The translations under genes and the position numbers were made by a program. The notes under the pieces were generated by a model. It saw only the letters and a list, made by a program, of their open reading frames with translations, was not told the origin of the DNA and did no database searches. Below, piece by piece: positions 1 to 9,805 of a DNA stretch of 26,735 nt (position 1 is the first letter of the stretch; every line of letters begins with the position of its first letter). This stretch comes from Agarophyton chilense (lineage: Eukaryota; Rhodophyta; Florideophyceae; Gracilariales; Gracilariaceae), in assembly GCA_030374765.1 (NCBI GenBank), contig JARGXX010000133.1, positions 1 through 26,735 on the forward strand. The letters run 5' to 3'.

Positions 1-44
1 GCAAAGCATGAAAAAACTATAAACAGAAAAATATCAATTTGCAT
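1..44 (-). CDS. nad6: NADH dehydrogenase subunit 6, 5' fragment (runs off window start)
   Basis: An ATG at 44..42 on the minus strand opens a hydrophobic reading frame, MQIDIFLFIVFSCF, that is still open at base 1. It has the look of a Nad6 N-terminus: a short polar start followed directly by the first membrane helix of a complex I proton-channel subunit. It lies downstream of trnG on the same strand, and the matching C-terminal end lies at the other window edge beyond trnL(UAG). Assignment rests on position, hydrophobicity and the absence of nad6 elsewhere in an otherwise complete nad set; 14 residues alone would not identify it. Confidence 0.65.
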   Translation of the reverse strand, partial: MQIDIFLFIVFSCF

Positions 45-63
45 GTATAATAATTTTTGGAAA

Positions 64-135
64 GCGAAAAAAGGGATTCGAACCCTCAACCATAATCTTG
101 GCAAGATTATACTCTACCTATTGAGTTATTTTCGC
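64..135 (-). tRNA. trnG(gcc): tRNA-Gly (GCC)
   Basis: The minus strand folds as a full cloverleaf: acceptor GCGAAAA/TTTTCGC, D-stem ACTC/GAGT, anticodon loop TTGCCAA with anticodon GCC, and T-loop TTCGAAT. It is head to head with trnH across an 11-bp spacer. A second glycine tRNA (UCC) lies at 25067, so all GGN codons are covered. Confidence 0.95.
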
Positions 136-146
136 TGAAACATATT

Positions 147-221
147 GGCGAAAAGAGCTCGGCATGGATGAGCAATAGATTGTGAATCTAAAGGTCATGG
201 GTTCAAATCCCATTTTTCGCC
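147..221 (+). tRNA. trnH(gug): tRNA-His (GUG), only plus-strand gene in the left block
   Basis: Cloverleaf with acceptor GGCGAAA/TTTCGCC, anticodon loop TTGTGAA (anticodon GTG) and T-arm ATGGG TTCAAAT CCCAT. Its 3' end at 221 abuts the stop codon of sdh2 at 222, which is on the opposite strand. It is the only gene on the plus strand between 1 and 11750, so its transcript must come from read-through of the cob unit past the hairpin at 26519, or from a local promoter. Confidence 0.95.
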
Positions 222-974
222 TTATAATATTGAGATTTGATATTTTATAGATGATATTGCTTTTCCCGGATTTAAGAATTTAGGACAGGTCTTACTGCAA
301 TTCATAATTGTGTGGCACCTAAATAACCGCATTTTGTGATTTAAAAAGTTTAAACGACTTTTGGTAGTTGAATCCCTTGAATCTAAAATTCATCTATAAG
401 CTTGTAATAAAACTGCCGGTCCTAAATATTTATCATGATTCCACCAATAACTGGGACAACTAGCTGAGCAACAAGCACATAAGATACATTCATATAAACC
501 ATCTAATTCTGCCCGATCCCTTTTCGATTGTAAAAATTCTTTTTCAGAAATTGAATTATTATTTATTAACCAAGGCTTGATCATTTTATATTGGGCATAA
601 AAGTGGGTTAAATCAGGAACTAAATCTTTTATAATATACATATGTGGTAAAGGATATATAGTTATAAACACCTCCTTCGTGCTTAAAGGTTTTAAGCATG
701 CTAAAGTATTTACACCATTTATATTCATCGAACAACTGCCACAAATTCCTTCTCTGCATGAACGACGGAATGTTAAAGAAGAATCTTGAATGTCTTTTAT
801 TTGAATTAAGGCATCTAAAACCATTGGACCACAATTATTAAGAGAAATAGGATAAATATTAAATCAAGGCTTTTTAGATAAAATAGGGTTTCATCTATAT
901 ACTCGTAAATATTTTTGGGAGTTTATTTTAGAATTAAATAAACTTATTTTATTTGAACTTTTTTGTAAAAACAT
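222..974 (-). CDS. sdh2: Succinate dehydrogenase iron-sulfur subunit (complex II)
   Basis: Iron-sulfur subunit of succinate:ubiquinone oxidoreductase, 250 residues, carrying electrons from the FAD subunit to the membrane anchor. All three clusters' ligands are visible: the 2Fe-2S set CREGICGSC (from C73, with C78, C81 and C93), the 4Fe-4S set C163-x2-C166-x2-C169-x3-C173, and the 3Fe-4S region [13 protein letters not shown] near the C-terminus. Many mitochondrial TGA codons read as Trp (for example in the motif RVYRWNP), so a standard-code reading would break the gene. The ATG at 974 is chosen because it gives a complete N-terminus and starts 2 bp after the sdh3 stop. Upstream co-transcribed neighbour is sdh3; the gene ends against trnH on the other strand. 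Confidence 0.97.
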
Positions 975-976
975 TT

Positions 977-1354
977 TTAGTTAAAAATTAATAAAAAAAT
1001 AATAATACAAATAAAAAAACTTATAACTATAAGAAACATACGTATAAATTTTAAATGTAAATAAAAGCCAAGGTCTCATAAAAATTGTTTGGAACCATTA
1101 AACGCATGATAACATAAAAATAATATAATTATTACATAAAAAACTTCATAAAAAAAAGAAGTAATCTTATTTAAAATTACATAATTTAATAAAATTTGTT
1201 CATAATTAATATGTATCGACAGTTGCAAGTAAATAAAGAAAAAAACAATTAAAGAAGATAATAAAATCCCCGAAGCTCTATGCCAAATAGATGTTAAAGA
1301 TGATTCTTGAACCGCATAAATTGTAATATGAGGAGATAAAGGTCGGTTATACAT
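977..1354 (-). CDS. sdh3: Succinate dehydrogenase cytochrome b560 subunit
   Basis: Large membrane anchor of complex II, 125 residues. The N-terminal signature RPLSPHITIY is characteristic of SdhC; it is followed by SIWHRASG (start of helix I, with the conserved Ser and Arg near the quinone site) and, after an in-frame TGA-Trp, by HAFNGSKQFLWDLGF leading into the last helix. Three membrane segments are evident. The heme-ligand region HAFNG matches the family HxxNGxRHL pattern in most positions. The gene stops 2 bp before sdh2, consistent with a common transcript sdh3-sdh2. Confidence 0.95.
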
Positions 1355-1388
1355 AAAATAGTTTAGTAAAAAATTATATAATTAATAT

Positions 1389-1460
1389 GTCCAGAATGGG
1401 ATTTGAACCCATGACTCAAGGGTTTTCAACCCTATGCTCTAACCACTGAGCTATCCAGAC
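1389..1460 (-). tRNA. trnF(gaa): tRNA-Phe (GAA)
   Basis: Acceptor GTCTGGA/TCTGGAC (two wobble pairs), D-stem GCTC/GAGC, anticodon loop TTGAAAA giving GAA, and T-loop TTCAAAT. First of a run of tRNAs between sdh3 and atp9. Confidence 0.95.
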
Positions 1461-1503
1461 TTTATTTTTTGGTATAATAAAATTTCTACTATGTAATAAA
1501 ATC

Positions 1504-1590
1504 GGATGAAGTAGGATTTGAACCCACGATAAGTTTAATTCTTATGCCAATTTTCAAAATTGGTGCTTTAAACCACTCAGCCATTCATCC
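1504..1590 (-). tRNA. trnS(uga): tRNA-Ser (UGA)
   Basis: Acceptor GGATGAA/TTCATCC, anticodon stem CCAAT/ATTGG with loop TTTGAAA (anticodon TGA), and a long class II variable arm (AAGAATTAAACTT forms a hairpin). The long arm and TGA anticodon make this the UCN serine tRNA. Confidence 0.95.
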
Positions 1591-1603
1591 TTTAATAAAT
1601 TTT

Positions 1604-1674
1604 AGGGTAGTAGGACTTGAACCTACAATTTTTTACTCCCAAAGCAAACACGTTAACCATTTACGTCATACCCT
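1604..1674 (-). tRNA. trnP(ugg): tRNA-Pro (UGG)
   Basis: Acceptor AGGGTAT/(A)TACCCT, anticodon stem TTTGC/GTAAA with loop TTTGGGA (anticodon TGG), T-arm TAGG TTCAAGT CCTA. Lies 22 bp downstream of the atp9 stop on the same strand. Confidence 0.92.
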
Positions 1675-1695
1675 AGAATCTATCGTTAAAATTAA

Positions 1696-1947
<252 letters not shown>

Positions 1948-1962
1948 TCAGCCTCTCGTAAA

Positions 1963-2033
1963 AGCTAGAACCGGATTCGAACCGATGTAAAAAGATTTGC
2001 AATCTTTTGCATCAACCACTATGCTATCTAGCC
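1963..2033 (-). tRNA. trnC(gca): tRNA-Cys (GCA)
   Basis: Acceptor GGCTAGA/TCTAGCT (G-U at the first pair), anticodon stem AAAGA/TCTTT with loop TTGCAAA (anticodon GCA), T-loop TTCGAAT. Sits between trnM and atp9. Confidence 0.94.
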
Positions 2034-2037
2034 CGGT

Positions 2038-2110
2038 AACGGAAATAGGACTTGAACCTATAACTTTTGGATTATGATTCCAATGTTCTTACCAATTGAA
2101 CTATTCCGTC
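2038..2110 (-). tRNA. trnM(cau): tRNA with CAU anticodon, probably elongator Met
   Basis: Acceptor GACGGAA/TTCCGTT, anticodon stem TTGGA/TCCAA, loop ATCATAA (anticodon CAT), T-loop TTCAAGT. The first acceptor pair is a G-U. Its 5' end directly abuts the rps11 stop codon (2111), so tRNA excision would generate the rps11 3' end. Because no separate trnI(CAU) is visible although ATA codons are frequent, a lysidine-modified isoleucine tRNA cannot be excluded. Confidence 0.88.
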
Positions 2111-2470
2111 TTATATATATCTCTTTTTAGGATTTTTACATCCATTATGAGGTAATAATGAATTATTTGCAATTGACAAAATATTTAAAAAAGATTGTTT
2201 AAAATATTTTAGTACAGTTTTTTTATATTTATCAAATCCTCTTAGATTTAAATGTATATAGTTAATTTTGGATTTATTTAAATATTCTATAATTGAATCT
2301 AAGATTGAAATCAATGTTGTTAATGTTATTTTTTTGGTTCCTTGCGTTTTTTTGGTTCCCACCGATGTCCAAAATAATACTTCACCTTTGAGATTTGTGA
2401 TAGTACATAAAATATTATTAGATGTAAATCGAATATTGAGTCTAACAGATTTAAAATTATTTTGAATCAT
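2111..2470 (-). CDS. rps11: Small-subunit ribosomal protein S11
   Basis: 119 residues, close to bacterial S11 without the N-terminal extension. Recognisable features are the central TNLKGEVLFWTSVG segment (family: TDxxGnxlxwaSaG), the helix followed by HLNLRGFDKYKKTVLK (family: v.vkGpGxGRexaik), and the diagnostic C-terminus LPHNGCKNPKKRYI (family: pHNGCRppKkRR). S11 binds 16S rRNA at the platform near the mRNA exit. The start ATG at 2470 directly follows the candidate 5S rRNA; the stop abuts trnM. Confidence 0.9.
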   Translation of the reverse strand: MIQNNFKSVRLNIRFTSNNILCTITNLKGEVLFWTSVGTKKTQGTKKITLTTLISILDSIIEYLNKSKINYIHLNLRGFDKYKKTVLKYFKQSFLNILSIANNSLLPHNGCKNPKKRYI

Positions 2471-2472
2471 TT

Positions 2473-2591
2473 TTAACTGTCTAAGAATTCCATATAAAAT
2501 AGTAGTTTTAGTAAAGATAGATTTATTTTTGAGTTCGATATGGGATCATATATTTAATATCTACTTTTTTAGTTAAAAAAATCCAGGCAAA
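2473..2591 (-). rRNA. rrn5: Candidate mitochondrial 5S ribosomal RNA
   Basis: The 121-bp gap between the nad3 stop and the rps11 start contains, on the minus strand, CCCATATCGAACTC (plus 2531-2544), the hallmark helix III/loop B motif of 5S rRNA (bacteria CCCATGCCGAACTC, plant mitochondria CCCATTCCGACCTC), preceded by GAT as in plants. Flanking six-base segments GTAGAT (2559-2564) and ATCTAT (2517-2522) pair as helix II. A 3' hairpin TAAAA/TTTTA would be in the helix IV-V domain, and the ends GGATT/AATTC can pair as part of helix I. Length of about 115-119 nt is right for 5S. Ends are approximate. Divergent mitochondrial 5S genes have been reported from red algae by covariance-model searches, so the class is known, but it is easily missed in annotation. 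Confidence 0.75.
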
Positions 2592-2957
2592 TTATTCTCA
2601 TTCTAATGCACCTTTGTATCATTCGTAGATAAAACCTATTGTTAATATAACCAAAAAGACGATCATACTCCAAAATCCAAATAAAGAAATAGTACTTAGA
2701 GTTAATGATCATGGAAAAAGAAAACTAATTTCTAAATCAAAGATCAAAAATAATATAGCTACTAAATAAAATCTAATATCAAATGTTGCTCTTGCATCAT
2801 CAAAAGGATTGAAGCCACATTCATAAGCACTTATTTTTTCTTGGTCAGCTTTTTTAGGAATTAAAAAATAGGATAAACTAAAAAGGAGTACTGATAATAA
2901 AAAGGAAATACATAAAAATACTAAAATTATTGAATATTCAGTGAAAATTAGTTTCAT
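2592..2957 (-). CDS. nad3: NADH dehydrogenase subunit 3
   Basis: 121 residues. The loop signature [21 protein letters not shown] with the redox-sensitive Cys is diagnostic of Nad3, followed by the helix [19 protein letters not shown] and the classic terminus YEWYKGALEWE. Three membrane helices. The loop between helices 1 and 2 lies at the quinone-site region of complex I and reports the active/deactive state in other species. TGA-Trp codons occur after FLFP and near the C-terminus, so a standard-code prediction stops 39 residues short. Separated from nad1 by 6 bp. Confidence 0.97.
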
Positions 2958-2963
2958 AATAAT

Positions 2964-3944
2964 TTAAGGTAATCAATTAAAGCTTAACAAAATTCCAGCA
3001 ACAAATAAAACTCATCCCAAAGATAAAGGAAGAAAAATTTTTCATCCCAAGCGCATTAATTGATCATATCGATATCGAGGAAATGCAGATCTTACTCAAA
3101 TAAATCCAAAAAGCAATCCTGTTGTTTTTAATCCAAATCAAATAGTACTTGGAATTCAATAAAATATTACTAAATTGAAAATAGGTAATCAACCACCAAA
3201 AAATAAAATGGTAGTTAAACCACACATTAATATCATATTAGCGTACTCACCTAAGAAAAATAAAGCAAATCCCATAGCTGAATATTCAACATTATATCCA
3301 GCTACTAATTCAGCTTCAGCCTCAGGTAAATCAAATGGAGCTCTATTTGTTTCGGCAAGTATGGATATATAAAACATAATTAAAGCAGGTAATAAAGGAA
3401 TTCCATATCAAATATTTTGTTGAGCTAATACAATCTCTGTAAGATTTAATGATCCTGAACATAATAAAACATTAATTAAAATTAGTCCAATTGAAACTTC
3501 ATAAGAAACCATTTGTGCAGCAGATCGTAAAGCACCTAAAAATGCATATTTAGAATTGCTCGATCATCCGGAGATTATAATGCCATAAACTCCTAATGAA
3601 GAAATTGCTAATAAATATAACATACCTATATTTATATCAGAATAAACCATTCCTTCACCTAATGGAACTACACATCAGGCAATTAACGCTAATAAAAATG
3701 TTAGTATAGGTGCTAAAATAAACATACTTAAATTAGCACTTGAAGGTAAAATTGTTTCTTTAACAAATAATTTTAATCCATCAGCAAGAGGTTGTAAAAG
3801 GCCAAAAATACCAACAATATTTGGACCTTTGCGTCGTTGCATAGCTGCCATTACCTTTCGTTCTGCTAATGTCATATAAGCGATGGCTATTAATAAAGGC
3901 AATATTATTATTACTATTTTTAAAATTATATTTATTAAAAACAT
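2964..3944 (-). CDS. nad1: NADH dehydrogenase subunit 1
   Basis: 326 residues, normal for the family, eight or so membrane helices. N-terminal third contains [20 protein letters not shown] (residues 27-46), the conserved loop contacting the quinone channel. The middle contains the acidic block [28 protein letters not shown] (the E-rich E-channel loop). It ends [20 protein letters not shown]. Several TGA-Trp codons interrupt it under the standard code. It starts 8 bp after the nad2 stop and ends 6 bp before nad3, part of a nad4-sdh4-nad2-nad1-nad3 run. Confidence 0.98.
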
Positions 3945-3952
3945 CTCAAAAT

Positions 3953-5449
3953 TTAATATATAAAAGGTATAGACATTGTTGAAGAAATAAGAGAAATAAT
4001 TTCTATATCTAAAAACAGAAATAAAATACTTAATGAAGAAATTCCTAAAATTAGTGAACTTAATTTACTCATAGGTTTAATTACTTTTAAATTAGTTGTA
4101 GATAATTCAAAATACATACCCTTAATTAGTTGAATATAATAAAAACATGCAACACAACTCATAATAACTGCGAATAAACTTATACCAAAAGAATTAACTT
4201 GTAAAGCAGTTAATAAAACGAATAATTTTGCAAAAAATCCTCCTGTTGGCGGTATACCAGCCATTGAAAAAAGTAATATAATTATAGCACAGGCTAAAAA
4301 TGTATTGGATTTTGTTAAGCTATTAATTTCACTTAAATAACGCATTTGGTAAAATGAAGGGTAATTATAAATTTTAGTATTAATTACAAACGCAAAAATT
4401 CCTAACATTGTAATCAAATAAATAATTAAGTAAAAAACTACATTTGAAATACTTTCTATATCACCTCCTAATATTGCTAATAAAAGAAAACCTACATGAT
4501 TAATCGAACTATAAGCAAGAAATCTTTTTCATTTATGTTGTGCCAAAGCCCCGAAAGTACCTATTAAAATTGACAAAAATACTGAAAATAAAATAATATT
4601 TTGCCAAAATGGGATTAAATCATAAAATGTATATAATAAAAATCTAACCAATAGTCCAAAAATTGCAATTTTTGGTAAAATCGAAAAAAAAGCCGTTACT
4701 ATAAACGGAGCTCCTTCATAAACATCTGGTGCTCATACATGAAATGGAGCTGCACTTAATTTAAATAAAAAAGCCACCAAAATAAAAAGAAAACCTATTA
4801 TTATATTAGATGAAAATAAACTAGTATTTAACAAAAATCCAGAAAAAAATTGTGCTAAATCATTTAAATTTGTTAAACCAGTCAAACCATAAATAATTGA
4901 TGAACCACATAATAAAAATGCTGAAGAAAAAGCCCCCAATATAAAATATTTTAATCCTGCTTCAGTTGAAAATTCTGATGTACGATTTATACTTGCCAAA
5001 ATATAAAAAATTAAACTTTGGAATTCAATTGCTAAATAAATTATTAATAAATCGTAAGATTGTAAAATAATGAACATTGCGACGATAACTAATAAAATTA
5101 AAATTCAAAATTCAAAGTAATTTAGCTTTTCAGATATAAAATATTCAAAAGATAAGAAAACTCAACTTATTGTAGTTATAAGTATAATTAATTTAGAATA
5201 ATATGTAAATCAATCACAAACTAAAAAATTATTCCAACTTATAATATTTAAAGGAGTTTGGAAAAATGTCAAGAAAAAACTCAAAATTAAGATTTGTAAA
5301 ACCAATAAAGTAAAATTTTTGCTTAATAAAGGATAGCCCAACAAAGGATAAGTACTTAAAAAAACACCATATATAAGTAGCAAACAAACATTAAAAGTAA
5401 TATAAGTTTCCGTTAATATAGAATAAAAATTATATAAAAAATTATACAT
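3953..5449 (-). CDS. nad2: NADH dehydrogenase subunit 2
   Basis: 498 residues, fourteen-helix antiporter-like subunit of the complex I proton pump. Diagnostic stretches are the early [24 protein letters not shown] (conserved Glu of helix 5), [23 protein letters not shown], the central [22 protein letters not shown] segment (around residues 235-260) with its key Lys, and [15 protein letters not shown] toward the C-terminus. The reading frame is continuous from 5449 to 3953 only when TGA is Trp. Upstream neighbour is sdh4 (21 bp away), downstream nad1. Confidence 0.97.
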
Positions 5450-5470
5450 TAATTAAACTTTTTTTACTAA

Positions 5471-5710
5471 TTATAATAAAATCTCTAAAATATATCTACC
5501 AATTTCAATACTTGATAAGCGTATTAAAAATACCAAAAAGATTTTAATTTTATTAATATGAATGTAATCATTCAATATTGTTTTTAATCCAAAATTCATA
5601 TGTAAAACTACTAAACCCATTATGAGTATAGCTATTTCTATGTCTAACATAAGTCCACCAAAGAAAAAAAATCCTCCTAAGCGTATAAAAACTCAAGTCA
5701 CATCAAACAT
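5471..5710 (-). CDS. sdh4: Succinate dehydrogenase small membrane anchor (subunit D)
   Basis: 79 residues, a short hydrophobic complex II anchor that pairs with sdh3. The segment VLHMNFGLKTILNDYIHINK matches the SdhD signature H-x-x-x-G-L-x-x-I-l-x-D-Y (heme ligand His and quinone-site Asp-Tyr). Two to three membrane helices are visible: residues 10-35 and the C-terminal IFLVFLIRLS segment. The ATG at 5710 is directly preceded by an in-frame TAA, so the start is fixed. Identification of this poorly conserved protein relies on that motif plus its nad4/nad2 context, the standard place in florideophyte mtDNAs. Confidence 0.9.
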
Positions 5711-5723
5711 TTATTATTTAAAG

Positions 5724-7199
5724 TTATAGTAATTGTTCTATCAAACTAATTACTGAAAAATGCAGTTCATCCAAAAATGAAATAGGGTAAATACCAATTC
5801 ATAGGATTATAAACATCAAAGGCACCAAAATTCAAAATTCTCTTCGAGAAACATCCTGAAATGATCGAAAATATTGTAATTTCAAATTCCCAAAACTTAT
5901 ACGATTAAAAAGTCAAATAGAATATGCAGCTCCTAATACCATACCCAAAGAAGCAAAGAAAGTCAAAATTCTATTAATTTGAAAGGCACCAATTAATACT
6001 AATAATTCTCCAATAAAACTACTTGTTCCAGGAAAACCTAAATTTGCAAAAGAAAAAAAGAGAAAAAAAATACCAAAAATAGGCATAACTTGCATTAAAC
6101 CACCATAATATTTTAATATTCTAGTTTTATAGCGATCATATAGAATCCCAACACATAAAAATAATGCACTAGACACTAAACCATGACTTAACATTAATAA
6201 TATACTACCCTCAATACCTTGTAAATTTAGCGAAAAAATACCAATTGTAACAAATCCCATATGTGAAACTGAAGAATAAGCGATTATTTTTTTTAAATCT
6301 ACTTGTCTTAATGTTGTTAATGAAGCATATATAATAGCTATTATACTTAAAGTAAAAATTAGTGGTGTAAAATAAATGGATGCTTTTGGAAACATAGGTA
6401 TAGAAAAACGTAAAAAGCCATAACCACCCATTTTTAATAATACTCCAGCTAAAATTACGGATCCCGCCGTGGGAGCTTCAGCATGTGCTTCTGGCAATCA
6501 TATATGAAATGGAATCATGGGAATTTTAACAGCAAAACTAGAAAAGAAAGCAAGTCAAAAAATAATTTGTTTTATTTCAGTAAAGTTATAATATCATAAA
6601 ACTTGTAAGTCTGTAGTACCTACTTCAAAATAAATTGTAAGTAACGCTAATAACATTAATAATGAGCCTACTAATGTATATAAAAAAAATTGGTAAGCTG
6701 CTCTAATTTTACGTTTTCTAGATCCTCATATACCAACAATTAAAAACATTGGTATTAAAACACTTTCAAAAAATATATAAAATCACAATAGATCTAAAAC
6801 ACAAAATACTTGGATTAAAAAAAATTCTAATAATAAGAAACAAATTAAATATTCTTTAATCAAACTCTGTACAGATACTCAGCTAAGTAACACACAAAAA
6901 ATAGTTAATAATGTCGTTAACAAAATAAAAAATAATGAAATACCATCTATACCAATAGTATAATATAAATTAATAGAAGGAATTCAATTATATGTGCTAC
7001 TAAACTGAAAAAAAGATGTAGTATTATCAAATTGAACTCAAAGAAGTAAAGAGAATAAAAAAGTTAAACAAACAATATTTAATGCTATTAATTTACACAA
7101 ATACTCATTGGTTTGAGGAATAATAAATAATATTAAAATTCCTAAAAGTGGGGTTAGAGAGACTAAAATTAAAGGATTTAAAAGTTCTAAATTTAACAT
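5724..7199 (-). CDS. nad4: NADH dehydrogenase subunit 4
   Basis: 491 residues, antiporter-like proton channel subunit of complex I. Clear motifs are LPEAHAEAPTAGSVILAGVL followed by LKMGGYGFLR (conserved Lys in the channel), the YASLTTLRQVDLKKIIAYSS stretch, SHGLVSSALFLCVGILYDRYKTR, and FPGTSSFIGE near the C-terminal third. The start ATG at 7199 opens MLNLELLNPL; the stop TAA lies 13 bp upstream of sdh4. TGA-Trp is used repeatedly. The upstream neighbour is the split trnI. Confidence 0.98.
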
Positions 7200-7217
7200 A
7201 AAATTTATTAATTAAAT

Positions 7218-7789
7218 TGGGTCTAGATTGATTCGAACAACCAACTTCACGCTTATCAAGTTACAGTCGATAGTTTGCACTTTATAGTAACTAAAATACC
7301 TCTGCTTAAAACTGTACGTGATAATTTCTTATCATACAGCTTCTTTTCCAGTAACAAATTTCTATACCAGTATTAAAGTATATTATGCATATTTTTTTCA
7401 TTACAAAAGAACATTTGCTTATTTATACTTTTCCTTATTTCATGTTTCAATTTTTTATGTTTTGAATTTGTAGAGCTTTGTTTTACACCTCATTCATATC
7501 GAGCTTAAACTTAATGCACGCTATTAAATTTGATATTAACATGTAATTTTAGAGTTAAGATGTTTTCAACAAATTTCTGTACGTACTCAATGAATTCACT
7601 AATTTAATCTAGCGTTGATCGAAATCATAAATTAAATTTTACGTCCTAGCTTGAAACGATAAGATTTTCACTTATATAAAAAATCAATTCGCATATAATC
7701 TATACAATACGAGTATTATCTAATAAATTAAATTACAATAATACAAACCATGTCACACGCGTACGCTCTAACCTTTAAGCTATAGACCC
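7218..7789 (-). tRNA. trnI(gau): tRNA-Ile (GAU), split by a group II intron
   Basis: 5' exon 7789-7759 (31 nt) supplies GGGTCTA, the D-arm GCTTAAAGGTTAGAGC and the 5' anticodon strand TACGC. 3' exon 7259-7218 (42 nt) supplies loop TTGATAA (anticodon GAT), 3' strand GCGTG, T-arm GGTTG TTCGAAT CAATC, and TAGACCC plus A73. Once the intron is removed the anticodon stem TACGC/GCGTG and acceptor GGGTCTA/TAGACCC pair fully. The intron falls exactly between positions 31 and 32, at the top of the anticodon loop. A group II intron in trnI is known from Chondrus-type mtDNAs. Confidence 0.95.
7260..7758 (-). other. Group II intron in trnI, ORF-less (499 nt)
   Basis: 5' boundary GTGTG matches the group II consensus GUGYG, and the 3' end is AC (consensus AY). 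Domain V is at plus 7308-7343: GAAGCTGTATGATAA, a GAAA tetraloop, then TTATCACGTACAGTTTT, including the catalytic AGC triad and two-base bulge position; domain VI follows before the 3' splice site. No maturase reading frame fits in 499 nt, so any maturase must be nuclear-encoded or the intron splices with general factors. Confidence 0.92.
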
Positions 7790-7815
7790 TTAAAATAATT
7801 TTAATTATTACTTTC

Positions 7816-9792
7816 TTAGATGAAAAAAATTAATACTGAATAAAAAATCACTAGTTGAATTTGATTACACATAATCATTAAAAATAGACAAACCCCTAAA
7901 ACAATAAAAAACAAATAATGATTTAATTGACCAGTCTGTAACCTTGAAAATAATTTTGATCATACTAAAATTACTTTCGATAAGCCATAAGGACCTATTA
8001 GTTCAATAAATCCTCTGTCTAAATTTTTAAAAGAAACAGTATAACCAAAATTTAAAATAGGATAAACAAAAAATCTATTGTATAATACATCCAAATATCA
8101 TTTTTTATTAATCAAAAAACAAATTTTACGATAAACGATACTAGATAAATAAATATGTATTTTTGACTTATTAATAATAGTCGCTAAAATAATTCCTAAT
8201 GTGCTTAATGCAAATGGTAACCATTTTAAGTTTATATTTAATCATTCCGCTTCAATAAAATAAGAATTTGTAGGTAAAATAAGAATCGAAGATTTTCAGA
8301 AGTCAGTACCTATACCTATAAACAAGTCTTTTCCCAAATAGCCTATAAAAATACTACCTAAACCTAAAAGAATTAAGGGCATTAACATTAGCAAAGAAGG
8401 TTCATGACTTTTCAGAATACTTTCCCTTGTCGTATTCGCTGAATTTATAAATGTCAAATAAATTAAACGAAACGAATAAAATGCAGTAAAAAAGACCGAT
8501 AAATTTCCTAATCAACATGCAAACGATCCTTGTAAATTTTGTAAATTAGTATTTAACGTAATTTGTGTAATTTCTAAAATAAAATCTTTAGAATAAAAAC
8601 CTGTTAAAAAAGGGAAACCCGCTAATGCAAACGATCCTATTAACATTAAAGAATAAGTTAAAGGTAAGAATTTGATGAGAGATCCCATACGACGCATATC
8701 TTGTTCATTAGCCAAAGCATGTATTACTGAGCCAGCACTCAAGAATAATAATGCTTTAAAAAAAGCATGATTTGCTAAATGAAACATACTGACATTATAA
8801 CATGAAATTCCACAAGAGAATATCATATAACCTAATTGACTACAAGTAGAATAAGCAATTACTCTTTTTAAATCATTTTGAAAAACTCCGGACATACCGG
8901 CAAAAAATGCTGTTAAAGATCCAAATATTATTAAAATATTTAAGACAGTATATGAGAATTCAATTAACGGTGAAAATCTAATTAATAAGAAAACACCAGC
9001 AGTTACCATAGTTGCTGCATGAATTAATGCAGATACTGGTGTGGGTCCTTCCATAGCATCAGGTAATCATGTATGTAGTCCTAATTGTGCTGATTTCCCA
9101 ACTGCTCCTATAAATAAAAAGATCCCTATTAATGTTAATCCGGAGACATAAAATCCACCAAAATTTAGAAAATAATTAGTAAATAAAGGAGCTAAAGAAA
9201 ATATAGTAAAATAATCTATCGATTGAAAAATATAAAAAGTAGTTAATATTCCTAGACTTAATCCGAAATCTCCTATTCTATTTACCACTAAAGCTTTAAT
9301 AGCTGATTGATTCGCTGCTAGTCTAGTGAATCAAAAATTAATTAACAAATAAGACGCTAAACCTACACCTTCTCACCCCACAAACATTTGTACAAGATTG
9401 TCTGCAGTTACTAAAACTAACATAAAAAAGGTAAATATCTCTAAAAAAGCCATGAAACGTGGTAGATGAGGATCATTTTGCATATATTCTAAAGAGTATA
9501 AATGTACTAAACTTGATATCACTGTTATAACTACTAACATTGTAACAGTAAGACTATCAAATAAAAAACTTCAAGAAACTTTTAAAATACCCACGTTAAT
9601 TCAAGGAGTAAGTGTAATATAATGATTTACTCCCATAAGACCCACTTCATAAAACGCAGTGAGAGATAAAAACATTGATAAAAACACACAAACTATCGAA
9701 ATAGTACTGGATCCTTTGTGACCTAGAAATCGGCCCAGGAATCCTGAAAAAATTGATCCTAGTAATGGTAACCATAAAATAAGTAAATACAT
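7816..9792 (-). CDS. nad5: NADH dehydrogenase subunit 5
   Basis: 658 residues, the largest complex I membrane subunit with the lateral helix. Recognised by [18 protein letters not shown] at the N-terminus, [35 protein letters not shown] (conserved channel residues), [28 protein letters not shown] and [22 protein letters not shown]. The frame is open from 9792 to the TAA at 7816 with TGA as Trp. The C-terminal end is FYSVLIFFI. The preceding gene atp8 is 13 bp upstream, the following trnI 26 bp downstream. Confidence 0.98.
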
Positions 9793-9805
9793 AATAATTA
9801 TTTAA

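Noticed and set aside
1076..1354. Possible premature stops in sdh3, nad3, nad1 and other genes
   Set aside because: All are TGA at positions where homologues have Trp; with trnW(UCA) present they are sense codons, not pseudogene lesions.
2268..2465. Plus-strand frame antisense to rps11
   Set aside because: rps11 on the other strand has clear family motifs; this frame is its shadow.
7218..7790. Apparent 600-bp non-coding spacer between nad4 and nad5
   Set aside because: It is fully explained by the split trnI and its group II intron; no protein frame is present.
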